Assembly (NCBI GenBank): GCA_022559985.1
Contig: JAFJTR010000207.1
Span: 1-12,935 of the forward strand
Origin: Parastagonospora avenae f. sp. tritici 18332-5
Taxonomy: Eukaryota; Ascomycota; Dothideomycetes; Pleosporales; Phaeosphaeriaceae
Direction of reading: 5' to 3'
DNA: 12,935 nt
The position numbers and the translations under genes were made by a program. Below the pieces are notes generated by a model. It was not told the DNA's origin, ran no database searches, and was given only the letters and a program-made list of their open reading frames with translations. Within the stretch, counting starts at the first letter, position 1, and the number at the start of each line of letters is the position of its first letter. Shown piece by piece: positions 1 to 9,763 of this stretch.

Positions 1-301
1 TTTGTATGTGGCTCTACAGCCTCATTTTTGCTGTTGCTGAAATGTGATGGGGTGGCTCGCTACCTGAACTGGCTCGTTACGCGCACGGGCACTCTAAGCT
101 GCCTTGTCCACATGCCGCGACTCCCCGCTGACTGGCACCTGTTGACCTGCAACCCCTGCCAACAATGTCATCATCGTCGTGAGGCGTTCTCTGTGAGCGA
201 TAGGAAAAGGCAGCATGCCATCCATCTCGTCCTCGCAGTTCAGCTACACATGAACTACTGCAAACAACCTTTGAAGACCTGGCTCACGGCACCGTATCAA
301 C
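1..301. other. Intergenic, upstream of the FAD monooxygenase
   Basis: No recognisable gene. An open frame runs from 28 through the start of the monooxygenase to 420, but its product resembles no family and it overlaps a well supported gene in another frame. The stretch presumably holds the promoter and 5' leader of the gene starting at 302. I see no clear TATA box. Confidence 0.5.
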
Positions 302-1570
302 ATGTCTCGAACGAAGCCTCAGAATATCGTCATAGTGGGAGGGTCATTGGGAGGTCTATTCATGGGGGTGGCGCTCAAACGACTTCGCCAGAACCTCAAT
401 ATCAGGATCCTCGAACGTAGCCAAACTCCATTACTTCAAGATCAAGGCGCAGGACTTGTCGCAAATTCTGATGTATTGCATTTCTTCAACAAATATGACC
501 ATACACGAACGCCTTTGACAGTCACAAGTCACCGACGACAGTATCTCAACAAGGAAGGAGAGATCATAGATCGGGAGGATCGAGAGCAGCGAATGACGAG
601 TTGGGATCTGCTGTATCATCTCTTACGAGCAAATTGCGATGGCGTAAAGAGCGAGTATGCGGAAGTACCGAAGCCTGAAGGACATGAAGGTAACTTATCG
701 TACGAGTACGGCTGTACTGTCACAGACATCAAGACTTCGACCTCGACATCAATCTCCGATTTGGACTATTCTGAACCTGTACATATCACCATCAAGCACT
801 CTTCAGGGAAGACGTGGACCACCGAGGCAGACCTGGTCATCGCTGCAGATGGGCCGAGCTCAACGGTACGAGCAAGATACCACCCTGAGGTCAAACGAAC
901 GTATGCTGGCTATGTCGCCTGGCGCGGCACGGTTCCAGAAGATGAAGTATCAGAAGAAGCTAAGAAGGTGCTAGTCGAAAGAATTACTTTCTTTCATACG
1001 CAGCACACTCAAATCTTGGCTTATGCCATCCCTGGAAAGCACGGAACGCTCGAGCCAGGCAAACGATTGTTGAACTGGGTCTGGTACGTCAACTACAAGG
1101 AAGATTCACCAGAATACAGGGACATCATGACCGATAAGAACGGAAAGAGTCACCACATAACACTGCCAGCCGGTGGTGTACGCGACGAGGTGTGGAGCCA
1201 ACAGAAGGACTCCGCCAAGAAGATATTGCCGTTGGCGTTCGCTGAGCTGGTTGAGAAGACAAAAGTACCTTTCATACAGGCAATCACAGATGTGATATCT
1301 CCATCTGCCAATCTCGACTCAGGCAGAGTGCTACTCATCGGCGATGCATTGGCCGGCGTTCGTCCGCATACTGGTATGAGTTCGAATCAGGCTGCACTAG
1401 ATGCGATGCAACTTGCAGAGGCGATCAACAAGATCATTGGTGGTGCAGGAAAGGATGTGTTGGAGGAATGGGAGAAGCATGTCGTGAAGTATGCGACGGA
1501 GCTGGAGAGCCGTGGTGTTTCCATTGGTAATCGCAGTCAGTTTGGAGAGCATCCAAAGGCCGCTAAATGA
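302..1570 (+). CDS. FAD-dependent monooxygenase (2,6-dihydroxypyridine hydroxylase-like)
   Basis: Flavoprotein hydroxylase of the PHBH-type FAD-binding fold, 422 residues in one exon. It is expected to use NAD(P)H and oxygen to hydroxylate an aromatic or similar substrate, which cannot be told from the sequence. Seen: the N-terminal dinucleotide-binding motif VIVGGSLGGL (residues 11-20) followed by an acidic residue at the end of strand 2 (ILERS); the mid-protein DLVIAADGPSS motif (about 178-188), the usual DG motif; and the C-terminal GRVLLIGDALAG motif (about 341-352), the GD motif that contacts FAD ribityl. YAGYVAWRGTVPE (about 201-213) is typical of the dihydroxypyridine-hydroxylase-like fungal subfamily. 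All three flavin motifs are intact and the C-terminal NRSQFG region is present, so it looks full length and functional. No signal peptide or membrane segment is evident. The start at 302 lies just before the FAD motif and has A at -3. The next gene is in the same orientation after 184 bases. Confidence 0.9.
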   Translation: MSRTKPQNIVIVGGSLGGLFMGVALKRLRQNLNIRILERSQTPLLQDQGAGLVANSDVLHFFNKYDHTRTPLTVTSHRRQYLNKEGEIIDREDREQRMTSWDLLYHLLRANCDGVKSEYAEVPKPEGHEGNLSYEYGCTVTDIKTSTSTSISDLDYSEPVHITIKHSSGKTWTTEADLVIAADGPSSTVRARYHPEVKRTYAGYVAWRGTVPEDEVSEEAKKVLVERITFFHTQHTQILAYAIPGKHGTLEPGKRLLNWVWYVNYKEDSPEYRDIMTDKNGKSHHITLPAGGVRDEVWSQQKDSAKKILPLAFAELVEKTKVPFIQAITDVISPSANLDSGRVLLIGDALAGVRPHTGMSSNQAALDAMQLAEAINKIIGGAGKDVLEEWEKHVVKYATELESRGVSIGNRSQFGEHPKAAK

Positions 1571-1754
1571 TCTTGCATAATTACAACAGAGGCGGCCGTG
1601 TCGGTATCTGCAATTTTCATCATGTCTCTCGTTTCACTGTCACTTTCACCGCTCACTTCATGATCACTACCAACGCCCACCTTTTCTTCTCTAGATTCGC
1701 TTATGAACAACTTCACTTACCTTACTCAACTACAAGTCTTGGAGTGGTGCCGTC

Positions 1755-2882
1755 ATGTTTTGGTCGAGGGCAAGACCTGTCGAACCCAATGTAGCAGACC
1801 ACTACTTTGACCTGGGGCTCGATCAGACCGCAACGACTCGGGAGGTCAAGTTGGCTTATATGCGACTTGCAAAAATTCACCATCCTGATAAGCGAGGAAC
1901 AGCGGAGCAAGTAGACGCAGTTCAGTTCCGAAAGGCAAGTACTTTTTCGCAATTTGATGTATGAACCTCTGACATCGCGACTAGGTCAACGAAGCATATG
2001 AGGTTTTGAAGGACCCTGCGGCACGAGCAGACTACGACTACGCTTACCTGCAGGTCAATCAACCATGGTGAAAATACAACACAGAGCTAGCAGACTGGGG
2101 GGCGCATAACAAGGTATACGAGCAGCGAAAAGCCCAAGAGAAAAAGTCAAAGCTACGAGCACAAGAGCGACAAGAAAAGGTAGAAGAAGAACAGCAAAAG
2201 TACAACGAAGAGCAAAAACGCAAAGTTGCGGAGACGAAATGGAGGAGACAAGAGAGAGAGTGTGTCACAACTGCGTCAGAAGCAAGCAAAGGAGCAGCGC
2301 ATGCGTGAGGCAGAGGAAGAGCAGCGTATGCGCGAGGAACAGGAAGCTCGGCGCTTTTATGAAGAAGTGCGGAGGGCCCGGCAAGAGCAAGCGAAAGCTG
2401 AGATGGAACGCAAAGAACGAGAACGCCAAGAAGCCACGAGAAAGAAGTGGCAAGTTGCGCAGGAACGAGAGCGTCAATAAAGGTTGAGAGCGCAAGAGCT
2501 GCAAGCAGCGGCTGCAGCTGAGCGTCTTCTTCAACATCTTGAGAAAGAAGCTGCAGATGCAGAAGCCAAATATCAGAATCCTTCCAGCGCCCAGAAAGCA
2601 CAGCAGGACAAACAGCGCGCCATCGAAGAACAGCGCCTGAAGCACGAACAAGCATCCAAGCTCCGCTGCGAAGCACGCCAGCGCGAAGCAGACGAGCGCT
2701 CTCGCCGCGTCATGCAAGAAGCCCAAGCCCGCCAACACGAAGTCGCAGAGCAAAAGCTGCGCCTCCAAGCCCCTGAACCAACTATACCCAAGAAGCGGCC
2801 ATACCCAGACTTGACACCCGATCGCCCTGCCAAAATGCCCAAGGTCAAGACCGACAATCTTTGCTATTACAGCTCTTGCTAG
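1755..2882 (+). pseudogene. J-domain (DnaJ-like) coiled-coil protein, apparently inactivated
   Basis: Remains of a J-domain co-chaperone, a class that stimulates Hsp70 ATPase. Exon 1 (1755-1934) encodes DHYFDLGL, then helix II and the HPD motif (residues 43-45, in HHPDK). A 50-base GC-AG intron (1935-1984) joins it to exon 2, which continues VNEAYEVLKDPAARADYD, completing a J domain of about residues 13-79. The reading frame then meets TGA at 2069-2071. Beyond it the same frame still encodes a K/E/Q-rich coiled coil until about 2260, where the coding pattern moves to another frame at an AG repeat (2251-2260); a loss of two bases there would explain the move. That frame is stopped by TAA at 2478-2480, and the coiled coil continues in frame to TAG at 2880-2882, ending with a basic PKKRPYPD stretch like a nuclear localisation signal. 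Three lesions argue for a pseudogene. Sequencing errors, or a short truncated J protein of 88 residues ending at 2071, are the alternatives. Introns that would remove the lesions would be under 40 bases and lack good signals. Confidence 0.75.
1935..1984 (+). other. GC-AG intron in the J-domain gene
   Basis: Donor AAG|GCAAGT and acceptor CGACTAG|GTC, 50 bases, with a CTGAC branch-point-like sequence just before the acceptor. Splicing joins the two halves of the J domain in frame (FRK to VNEAYEVL), which is strong support. The donor is GC in place of GT but otherwise a near-perfect consensus, as is usual for GC-AG introns. Confidence 0.8.
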
Positions 2883-3227
2883 GATTGCCATGGCAGGTTT
2901 CGCTGGGCTTTGTGCTTGCGCTCTGATACTCTTGGTGGATTTGGAGGATCTTGCGAGGGACATCGCGACATTGAATGGTTTTGGTGAAATCAGAAGGGTC
3001 TTCTAGGGAATCTCCCAAGGATGAATGCTTTTAGACAGTGCTATTCGAGGACCGAATGATACTTGATCGCGAACACACAAGTATAGCATAATTCCGCTCA
3101 TGACGATTTTGATTACCGCGCTGTTGAACACACACATGCTCCGCAAAACCAGGAGAAGAAATGTATCTTACCAACCACGACCTGTGATAAAATGGAGCCA
3201 CATCAAATACCATGACGACGCAACTTT
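2883..3227. other. Convergent intergenic region
   Basis: This 345-base stretch lies between the end of the J-domain remnant (+) and the stop of the laccase (-). It presumably holds both 3' ends. I see no gene, repeat or RNA in it. Confidence 0.5.
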
Positions 3228-5345
3228 TTACAACCCACTATCCCCCTCGATGAGTATACTCCCATTCCGCTCCCCCACGAAATCTCTTTCCCAAGTCTTC
3301 CAACTCCTACACCCCTCCTCCACACCCACCAACCCACCATTACTCTCCTTAATCTCATCCATGCGTTCGATGAACTGCAAGCCCAGACCAGCAGACACAT
3401 GGAAGGGGACATGGCAATGCATCAACCAGGCGCCCGGATTATCAGATTCAAAGGCAAGCACGAGGTACCCTGCCGCCGGCAACGTCGCCGTGTCGCGCCG
3501 AATAGGATTATCAGTCTTCAGCCGAGAGATATCACCAGACCAGACAGTGTTAGCAGCCTGATCCAAGACGTAAAAGTCATGGCCGTGGAGGTGAATGGGA
3601 TGGGGAACAGCCGGGCCGTCGACGACGGCGTCTTGCTGAATGATCCAATATTGCCACTGCAGGGCGTCAGTCGACTTTCATGCATGCTTGCAATGAATGA
3701 TGTACGCACCTGATCCTTCTCGCCAACCTTGAACACATTCCGCTGCGAATCGAATGTGTCGTTGCCATCGATGATGTGCCGCAGCGTCGGGTACGCGAGA
3801 TCGATGAGCATGGGACTGCCGTTGACGAGCCACTGCACGAGATTGCCACTTCCCGCCGTATTGGTGAACCCGACCTTCATTTCCTCGGGGAGTTTCTGCG
3901 GCACGGTGGTCTTGACGTACGGTGTGACGGCCTCGTCATAGCAGCCTGTTGGCAACGGTGCTGCAGCTGTCGAGTTGGGCTCGCCTGACGCGGCGCCTGC
4001 ATATCGGAAGATACTGCGGACGTTGGCGGTGTTTGCGTTGGGGCCATCGCATGTCCCGCCGCCGGTGCCTACGCGCATCCAGTAGTTGGAGGTGGTGGCG
4101 TTGGCGTGGATGATGATGTCGTATCGTTGGCCTATGGATGGGTGGGTCAGTGTAAGGTTGCACGGTAGATTGATCGACTGTGCATATTCGTCGGCTTGCA
4201 GGGAGATGGCTGCGACGTATGATTGCGAATCCACTAACCGACTGCGATGCTGATTGAATCAGTCTCATATGGTACAATGGGAACAAGGTCTGCGGCCACG
4301 ACGGTGAATCTGTGGCTATCGAGTCCCACGTGCGCCCAGTTGTTGATGCCGACGTTGACCAGGCGGAGTAAGTGAGACTTTCCAGGAGTCAAAGTGGTTT
4401 CGGCATAGTTGCCTCCAGACGACGAGGTCATAGATCCGTTGATTAGCATGTTATCAGCAATCGGTGGTCGAGTTGCATGCAGTGCTGCAGCGTTGACAGT
4501 AAAGATGGAAGGGTGAAACCAGTCTGTGATCGGGTATGTACCAAGATCGATGTCATAGTTCGCCGTCGATGGACCGTGAATGATGATCGTACCTAAGAGG
4601 CCGTCGCCATATTGAACCGAGTAGTGCGAGTGATACCACTGTAGCAATTAAACACTACGTCTGCAAGCCATCTCAACATGCACTTACAGTGGTGCCGTAT
4701 TGCGTAGCCTGGAAGCGATACAGTCTCGTCTCACCAGGCGCGATGGGACATTCAGTGAGGCCGTTCACGCCATCCATCTGGTTGGTTCCTAGTTGCCTCA
4801 TACCGTGCCAGTGAAGCCCAGTTCCATTTGTGGTCAGGTGACTTGTCACTGAGATCTCGAGGACATCTCCCCAATCGGCAACAATGGTCTGATACAGTCA
4901 GCACTAGGTTGATGTTACGAATCTACCGTTGACTTACCGGTCCTGGTATCTGACCGTTGACAACCATGACCTGCTTTGGGAATCCATCTGGAGACAAAGT
5001 CTCGTTGGTGATGTCGAGATGATACTGAAATTATTGGCTACAGACTCCGACGGGTAAGGGCCGACCTACCTTTACGACTTTGCCTGTGTTAGGCCAACTC
5101 TCGTCCATGTCGGTATTGATGTCGAACTCGCCATACCAACGGTCTCTTGACGACGGGCCATGATCGCTCCGTCCACTAGTAGGGTAGCCGGTCTGCCTCT
5201 TCTTAACGTACTCGTGATTTGGTAGACCGCATTCTTTCCAAGGCACGGCTGGCCTAAGCAGCTCTGTTGACGGAACGATTAGTGGTGCGGCGAGTGGATA
5301 TAGCAAGGCTGCCAGGGCAGCTGTCTTGATTATTGAGAAGATCAT
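3228..5345 (-). CDS. Secreted laccase (multicopper oxidase), six exons
   Basis: Oxidises phenols and similar compounds at a type 1 copper and reduces oxygen to water at a trinuclear copper site. Exons by eye: 5345-5070, 5024-4938, 4888-4688, 4638-4239, 4131-3710, 3656-3228, all introns GT-AG, giving about 604 residues. Copper motifs in order: L1 HWHG (147-150) with the following TNQMDGVNGLTECPI; L2 WYHSHYS (189-195); L3 HPIHLHGH (481-488); L4 HCHVPFHVSAGL (542-553). All ten copper-binding His and the Cys (543) are present; the residue at the T1 axial position is Leu (553), as in ascomycete laccases. The N-terminus looks like a signal peptide (about 1-20), followed by a possible Kex2 site KKR (48-50), so the mature protein may start near Gln51. 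The C-terminus is exactly DSGL, the plug tail known in ascomycete laccases. The cysteine pair usual near the mature N-terminus is missing (see findings). Role could be pigment, phenol detoxification or lignin-related; the sequence does not decide. Confidence 0.93.
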
Positions 5346-7579
5346 TATGAAGAGTTCCTTGAAAGGAAATTGTGCTAAATTCCAGGTTGGTCCTTTGTGA
5401 ACAGTGACTATTGACCGAGGAACTCAGCCTTGAAAAGGAAGATAGGAGGTTACCTGACTTCAAGGAAGAGGGTGACACAAATGATTATATCTTCAGCGTG
5501 ACATGGCAAACATATTAGCCAACAAAGGTCTTTAGGTCGACGATCGGTGCACTTGAATCACGTTGGCGCTATTAGGTCCAAATTGTGGATACAACAGGGC
5601 TGCCACTACCAGCATTTGCCCCATCGTGGATAACAACGCCGTGTCGGTGACAGTGCCATGGCCGCCATCGAAACGAAGTGCGGCATGCGAGCGGTAGGTA
5701 AGCTAGGACAGCGTGGTCGTCAAAAGGTAAGTGACCAAGGCATATCAGCCCTAAGCAATTTGCGAAGATTCCCCATTGGTCAGGTCTGGCCGCTGGCTTT
5801 GGCGATTCGCGTACACAAGTCAGCGAATGCAGCTAGCCGCAGAGATGCCAAGAGTGCAAGCACGCAGTGAATAGCTGCGTGTAAGCTCAACGGATGGCAA
5901 CCGAGTCTTGGGGAGCGCAGATAGCGGTGGCTTCAGCAAGTATAAGCAACCCTGTTCGGCGAGAGACATGTTGGTCGTGCAGAGCGGAGACCAAGCATGC
6001 AGAGTGGCGTGTGAGGTGCAAGAGTAGGTGCTATAACGGGCAATGAACAATCATTGGGTCGAGCTTTCCATGAGGTATACATCGCAAAAGATGTCAGGCT
6101 GTCTGCAGCAAAGCAAATAGGGACTTGGAGAGAAGCTCAATGCGGACGAGACGATCCCTCTTTTCAGTGAGCTACTAGGACCAAAGGGGTTTAGTGAGAT
6201 GTGATGTACCGGATTGTCGAGGGGAGCCGAACATTTCGCAACATCACCGCCGGATCTTTGACCTGTCAGAACCTTCACGCCAGGCAGGCGTGGACGAAGA
6301 ATCTGCAACATGCCATGCCATGCAGACAAGTGCCGACTATCGAATTCGCTAAACGCGCCGCTTCAGAATTGACAGCGAAAGAGACGTATGGGGCGTCTTC
6401 GAGTCGTGGACCGAAGCGGGTATTTTTGATGATTGAGCTGCGACTCCTGTGATTCTGATGGACTGGCGTAGGCGTGATGAAGTCAGCTCTGCCAGGGCTG
6501 AGGTTGGTCGGTGTGTTTGACCGGACGAGCGTCTCATGTGATTTCAAAGGCCAGAACAATGTGTATGACAGTCGCTTGTAAGCCGCAATTTTAAGTCTGG
6601 ATCATAGCTACCTATTTCACTTCGAAAAATTCTAAGCGGACACCAACGTGCAAATAGTAAACCGATGCGCTCGATCTGTCAAATGGAGACAGCCGCCATG
6701 TCAAAGTGAGATTTCATGCAGCCGCCGGCATGTTCGTAAGACCTACACCGTCTTCCGGGCCCCTACATAACGGGAGGCGGCAACTCCATCTTACATGCAT
6801 CGGCGGGCTGAAGAAAGTCCCTTCGCGTATCTCTGTGTGCCATGGACGAGCAAGTCGATATGCTCCAGATTCGCGTTCGATTGGGTCTTGTATTTTCGCG
6901 CGTGGCAGGGCTCGGAGAAGACGCAAATATGCAAGCGATACCGCCATGTATTTCTACTCTTTCTCATGGTAGCACATGGATGCTTCGTTGTGCCTCAGTC
7001 AATGGTGGCAGGAGGAGGCCTGTTCGTGAGACGCTATTCTCGACTCCGCTCTACCAGGAGGAAGGTTAATATATGCTGTATGCAGGTCACGATTAGCTCG
7101 GCACATTTGTAAGCCATAGGTAAGTGTACAATACATTCTTCCCTCGAAACCTCGGAGTGGATTCCTTGATCTAAGCTTCATACCACATAGCGCGAAGCGC
7201 CATGATGTCGGCGGATATAACATGGAAGTGTGAAAATGGATCACAAAAAGCACGAATTAGTGAAGGAGGCAGGGAAGGAAGAGCGTTGATCGAGTTGATG
7301 GAGTGCAGTGAGGTCAATGAGGCGTCCATGACCGCTACCACTGCTCCTTCCTGCTTGGCAAGCCGTGTGGTCATACTTTCAAGTGGGCAGCCACGACTCC
7401 ACGTGAAATTGCGGAGAATAAAATGTCTTGCATTTCACATCCTTCCATGCACACTGCGGGTGCCGTGCAACAAAGTCCTTCGCTTGGAAAAAATCGCTTC
7501 GACATGTATGTAAGGGTAGATCTCGAACGCATACATGTACATGAGTAGATGGTATCCTTTTCAAGGCTGCACTATACAA
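5346..7579. other. 2.2 kb intergenic region without a convincing gene
   Basis: It separates the laccase start (-) from the PSD1 stop (-). Open frames here are all about 60-105 residues, occur on both strands with overlaps, and show no recognisable domain or composition of a real protein. An ATG in good context lies at 5658, but its 70-residue product is unrecognised. I found no tRNA-like A/B box pair and no long repeat. Base composition is balanced, so it is not an AT-rich mutated repeat block. Confidence 0.5.
5484..5489 (-). promoter_or_regulatory. Possible TATA box of the laccase gene
   Basis: On the minus strand the sequence reads GATATAATCA, about 139 bases before the laccase ATG, with pyrimidine-rich stretches (CCTCTTCC, CCTATCTTCC) between it and the start. 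Position and composition fit a fungal core promoter, but a short AT motif alone is weak evidence. Confidence 0.3.
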
Positions 7580-9303
7580 CTACTGCGGCTCTTCAACGGC
7601 GCCCAGAGCCCCACCAACCTTCACTGTCGATCCCTGTTCAATGTTCCACTTGAACCCGCCTTTGCGGTAGCCAGCGTAGCCTTCGTCGAGACTTGGTCGG
7701 ATGCCCTTAGGTGCTTCGAAGACGAGGACGATGGTGCTGCCTAGTTGGAAACCACCCATCTCCTCACCACGCTTGAGTGAGTATCCGCCCAGCACTCTGC
7801 TAGCGCTCGTGTATGAAGCTTCTGCGAAGCCAGAGTAGGGCTCACCACGCGTCGCAGCTTCTTCAGCCGCGCGATCTGCGGCGGTGTCAGTGGTCAAGGA
7901 GTTGGTCCGTAGCTCGCGATCGAAGTTGATCTTAATGGAGCCGACATTCGTGGCGCCAACAGGAGTGTACGAGAAGAAACCCCATCGCCAGCGACCGAGG
8001 AGGACAACGCGCTCGTTCAGTGTGAAGAGACCCGGCATGCGGCGCTGGAGGAAGGGCGATACGCTATAAAGCTCTCCTGCGAAGTGGCGACGGCTTTCGA
8101 CGACCCATGATACCGGCGAGTGGAAGCGGTGGTAGTCGCCGGGGGCGAGGTAGATGACGCAGTAGTACAAGGCTGTGGGTGTCTTGTTTGAGGCAGGTGC
8201 CCACCAGGGCCGCTCGGCTTCGCTCAACGCCAGGTCAGCGCGCACTTCGGCCTCGGAAGATGCTCTAGGTGCCGTCGACTGGTCAGTCGGCATGTCGCTG
8301 GGTTTCCCCTCCTTCGGCCAAGGTCCAGAGAAGAGATTAGGAAGGGTGTATGATATGCCGTTCACTCGAGCAAATTCTTCGTCTGCGCGTACGACGTCCT
8401 CTTCGGCATTTTTCTCGTGCGTATCTGAAGTTTTGACTTGAGAGTCTACGATGTTTGCCGAGGGCTTTGTGGGGCGCACGGAGCCCAGGAGAGCGTCCAG
8501 GCTGTAGGTGACGCCCTTGACCTGCTCAACCTCGCCATGCTCGATTGTTCCAAACTGGATGACCTTGCCGTCGGCGGGGGAGAGGACGGCGTTCGGGTTG
8601 GGGTCAAGTGGGCGTACTCCTGGTTTCAGTGTGCGGTAGAAGAAAGCGGCGAGGTTGGGGTAGACGTGTAGGTCGGGCTCAGATACTTCGGAGAGGCTAG
8701 CACTCGTTAGCATGAATCAAGTCGCTGCGTGCTGATGATGCTCACTTCACGCCAAAGATCCAGGAGTAGAGTTTGAAACCAGGAACTCGCAGGTAGTATG
8801 GAATGTCAATCTCGTTGAAGCGGCCCCAAAGTCTTGAAAGGGCCTTCAGTGGCAGGGTGGACATGACCTGTACCGACCTGTGACATGTGTTAGCATACGG
8901 CTGATGGACAAGAGGCACACACTCACCATGGTCCACTCGGTCGTATCCTTTCACGCTTCTTCGGGCGGCCTTGAGGATCTACTTGGACCTCATCTGGAAG
9001 GTCCTTGTTCGCGCCTGCAGTATGCTTTTCTCTCCGCTGTATGCGATATAGCTGGAATGCGCCGATGAAGCCAACGCCGAGAGCGATTGGTATCGGCTTC
9101 CACTCAATTTTGGTCTTCTTGAGGGCAGAGTTCAGCCGCGACCGGAACGACTCTTTTCTGTGGAAATTTTGCTGATCGAATGCGGTGCGCGAGGAGGAGA
9201 ATGTGCGGGAAGGCGGTGCCATGCGCCCACTACACAGAATTGGGTGTGGACATCGCGGTCGGATGTTCGCTCGTATGAGCTGGCGGGAGGGTGCAGAAGC
9301 CAT
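7580..9303 (-). CDS. PSD1: Phosphatidylserine decarboxylase proenzyme, mitochondrial
   Basis: Converts phosphatidylserine to phosphatidylethanolamine at the mitochondrial inner membrane. Exons by eye: 9303-8927, 8877-8746, 8696-7580, with two 49-base GT-AG introns, giving about 541 residues. The N-terminus is basic and Ser/Arg-rich like a mitochondrial presequence, with FSSSRTAF (about 35-42) as in many fungal presequences, then a hydrophobic segment PIALGVGFIGAFQLY (about 72-86) as inner-membrane anchor. The second exon encodes the family block QVMSTLPLKALSRLWGRFNE. Catalytic motifs: SPADGKV (Asp about 212), DYHRFHSP (His about 359 and 362), and LGST (Ser about 490), the self-cleavage site that makes alpha and beta chains and the pyruvoyl group. 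All are intact. An acidic, low-complexity insert (about 245-335) sits between the first and second motifs. The acceptor for exon 3 was placed at 8697 because it restores the conserved N-L-x-E-V-x-E-P junction; the AG three codons earlier would add two residues. It is divergent from the Herp/Usa1-like gene. Confidence 0.94.
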
Positions 9304-9763
9304 GGCTATTGCATTGCTCGGGAGTTGTCAGGCTGACTGATTTCAGATGTACGGATCAGACTGTATCTTGAATGTTCTTTTGGCGAATAATGACGGAGAG
9401 GCGTCGCGTGGGAAAAGAGTTGTTTCGTGAACCAATGACGTAGAGAGGAGATGGCCTTAGCGCGCCTCGGAGGTGCTGCAGGCGCTGCACCATCAAGCTT
9501 CCCGCTGTCACAAGCGCGAAGACATCTCGAACTACTCCGATCGACTACAATTGCGTGGTGAAGCTACGATTCGCCTTCATGTGGCTCCCTTCGCGACTGC
9601 AGTCATAGATTACAAGTGGCGGCGCGAGTGAACCGATGAGCCCTTGCCCTATTGCTGAATCGGAGACGGAGACTTAAATGCAACGTATGCAAACACGGCG
9701 CAGCTCGACCACCACCGCCAAAACAATTTGCAGTTCCTTGGACTACCGTAGAGCGCATTCATC
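9304..9763. promoter_or_regulatory. Shared divergent promoter region of PSD1 and the UBL gene
   Basis: The 460 bases between two start codons on opposite strands must hold both promoters and 5' leaders. It contains CCAAT at 9432-9436 whose last base begins TGACGTA (9436-9442), a CRE/bZIP-like half-palindrome. The side next to the UBL gene contains three upstream ATGs (9579, 9636, 9678). No clear TATA box was seen for either gene. Confidence 0.55.

Noticed and set aside
28..420. 130-residue plus-strand frame at the left end
   Set aside because: Unrecognised product overlapping the start of the well supported monooxygenase in another frame.
2054..2090. 37-base GT-AG segment that would remove the TGA at 2069
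   Set aside because: Too short, and the frame after it reaches a stop soon and loses the coiled-coil pattern.
2473..2508. 36-base GT-AG segment that would remove the TAA at 2478 in frame
   Set aside because: Shorter than any other intron here and lacks a branch site; removing it would not address the other two lesions.
2059..2963. Long minus-strand open frames (205 and 232 residues) opposite the J-domain remnant
   Set aside because: Their Leu/Cys/Phe/Ser-rich composition is what the complement of a Lys/Glu/Gln coiled coil gives; no domain is seen.
302..5345. A biosynthetic gene cluster made of the monooxygenase and the laccase
   Set aside because: No backbone synthase, transporter or regulator is present between or beside them, and the gene between them appears broken.
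5658..5870. 70-residue frame with a good start context
   Set aside because: No recognisable domain and no homologous pattern; a single good ATG context is expected by chance in 2 kb.
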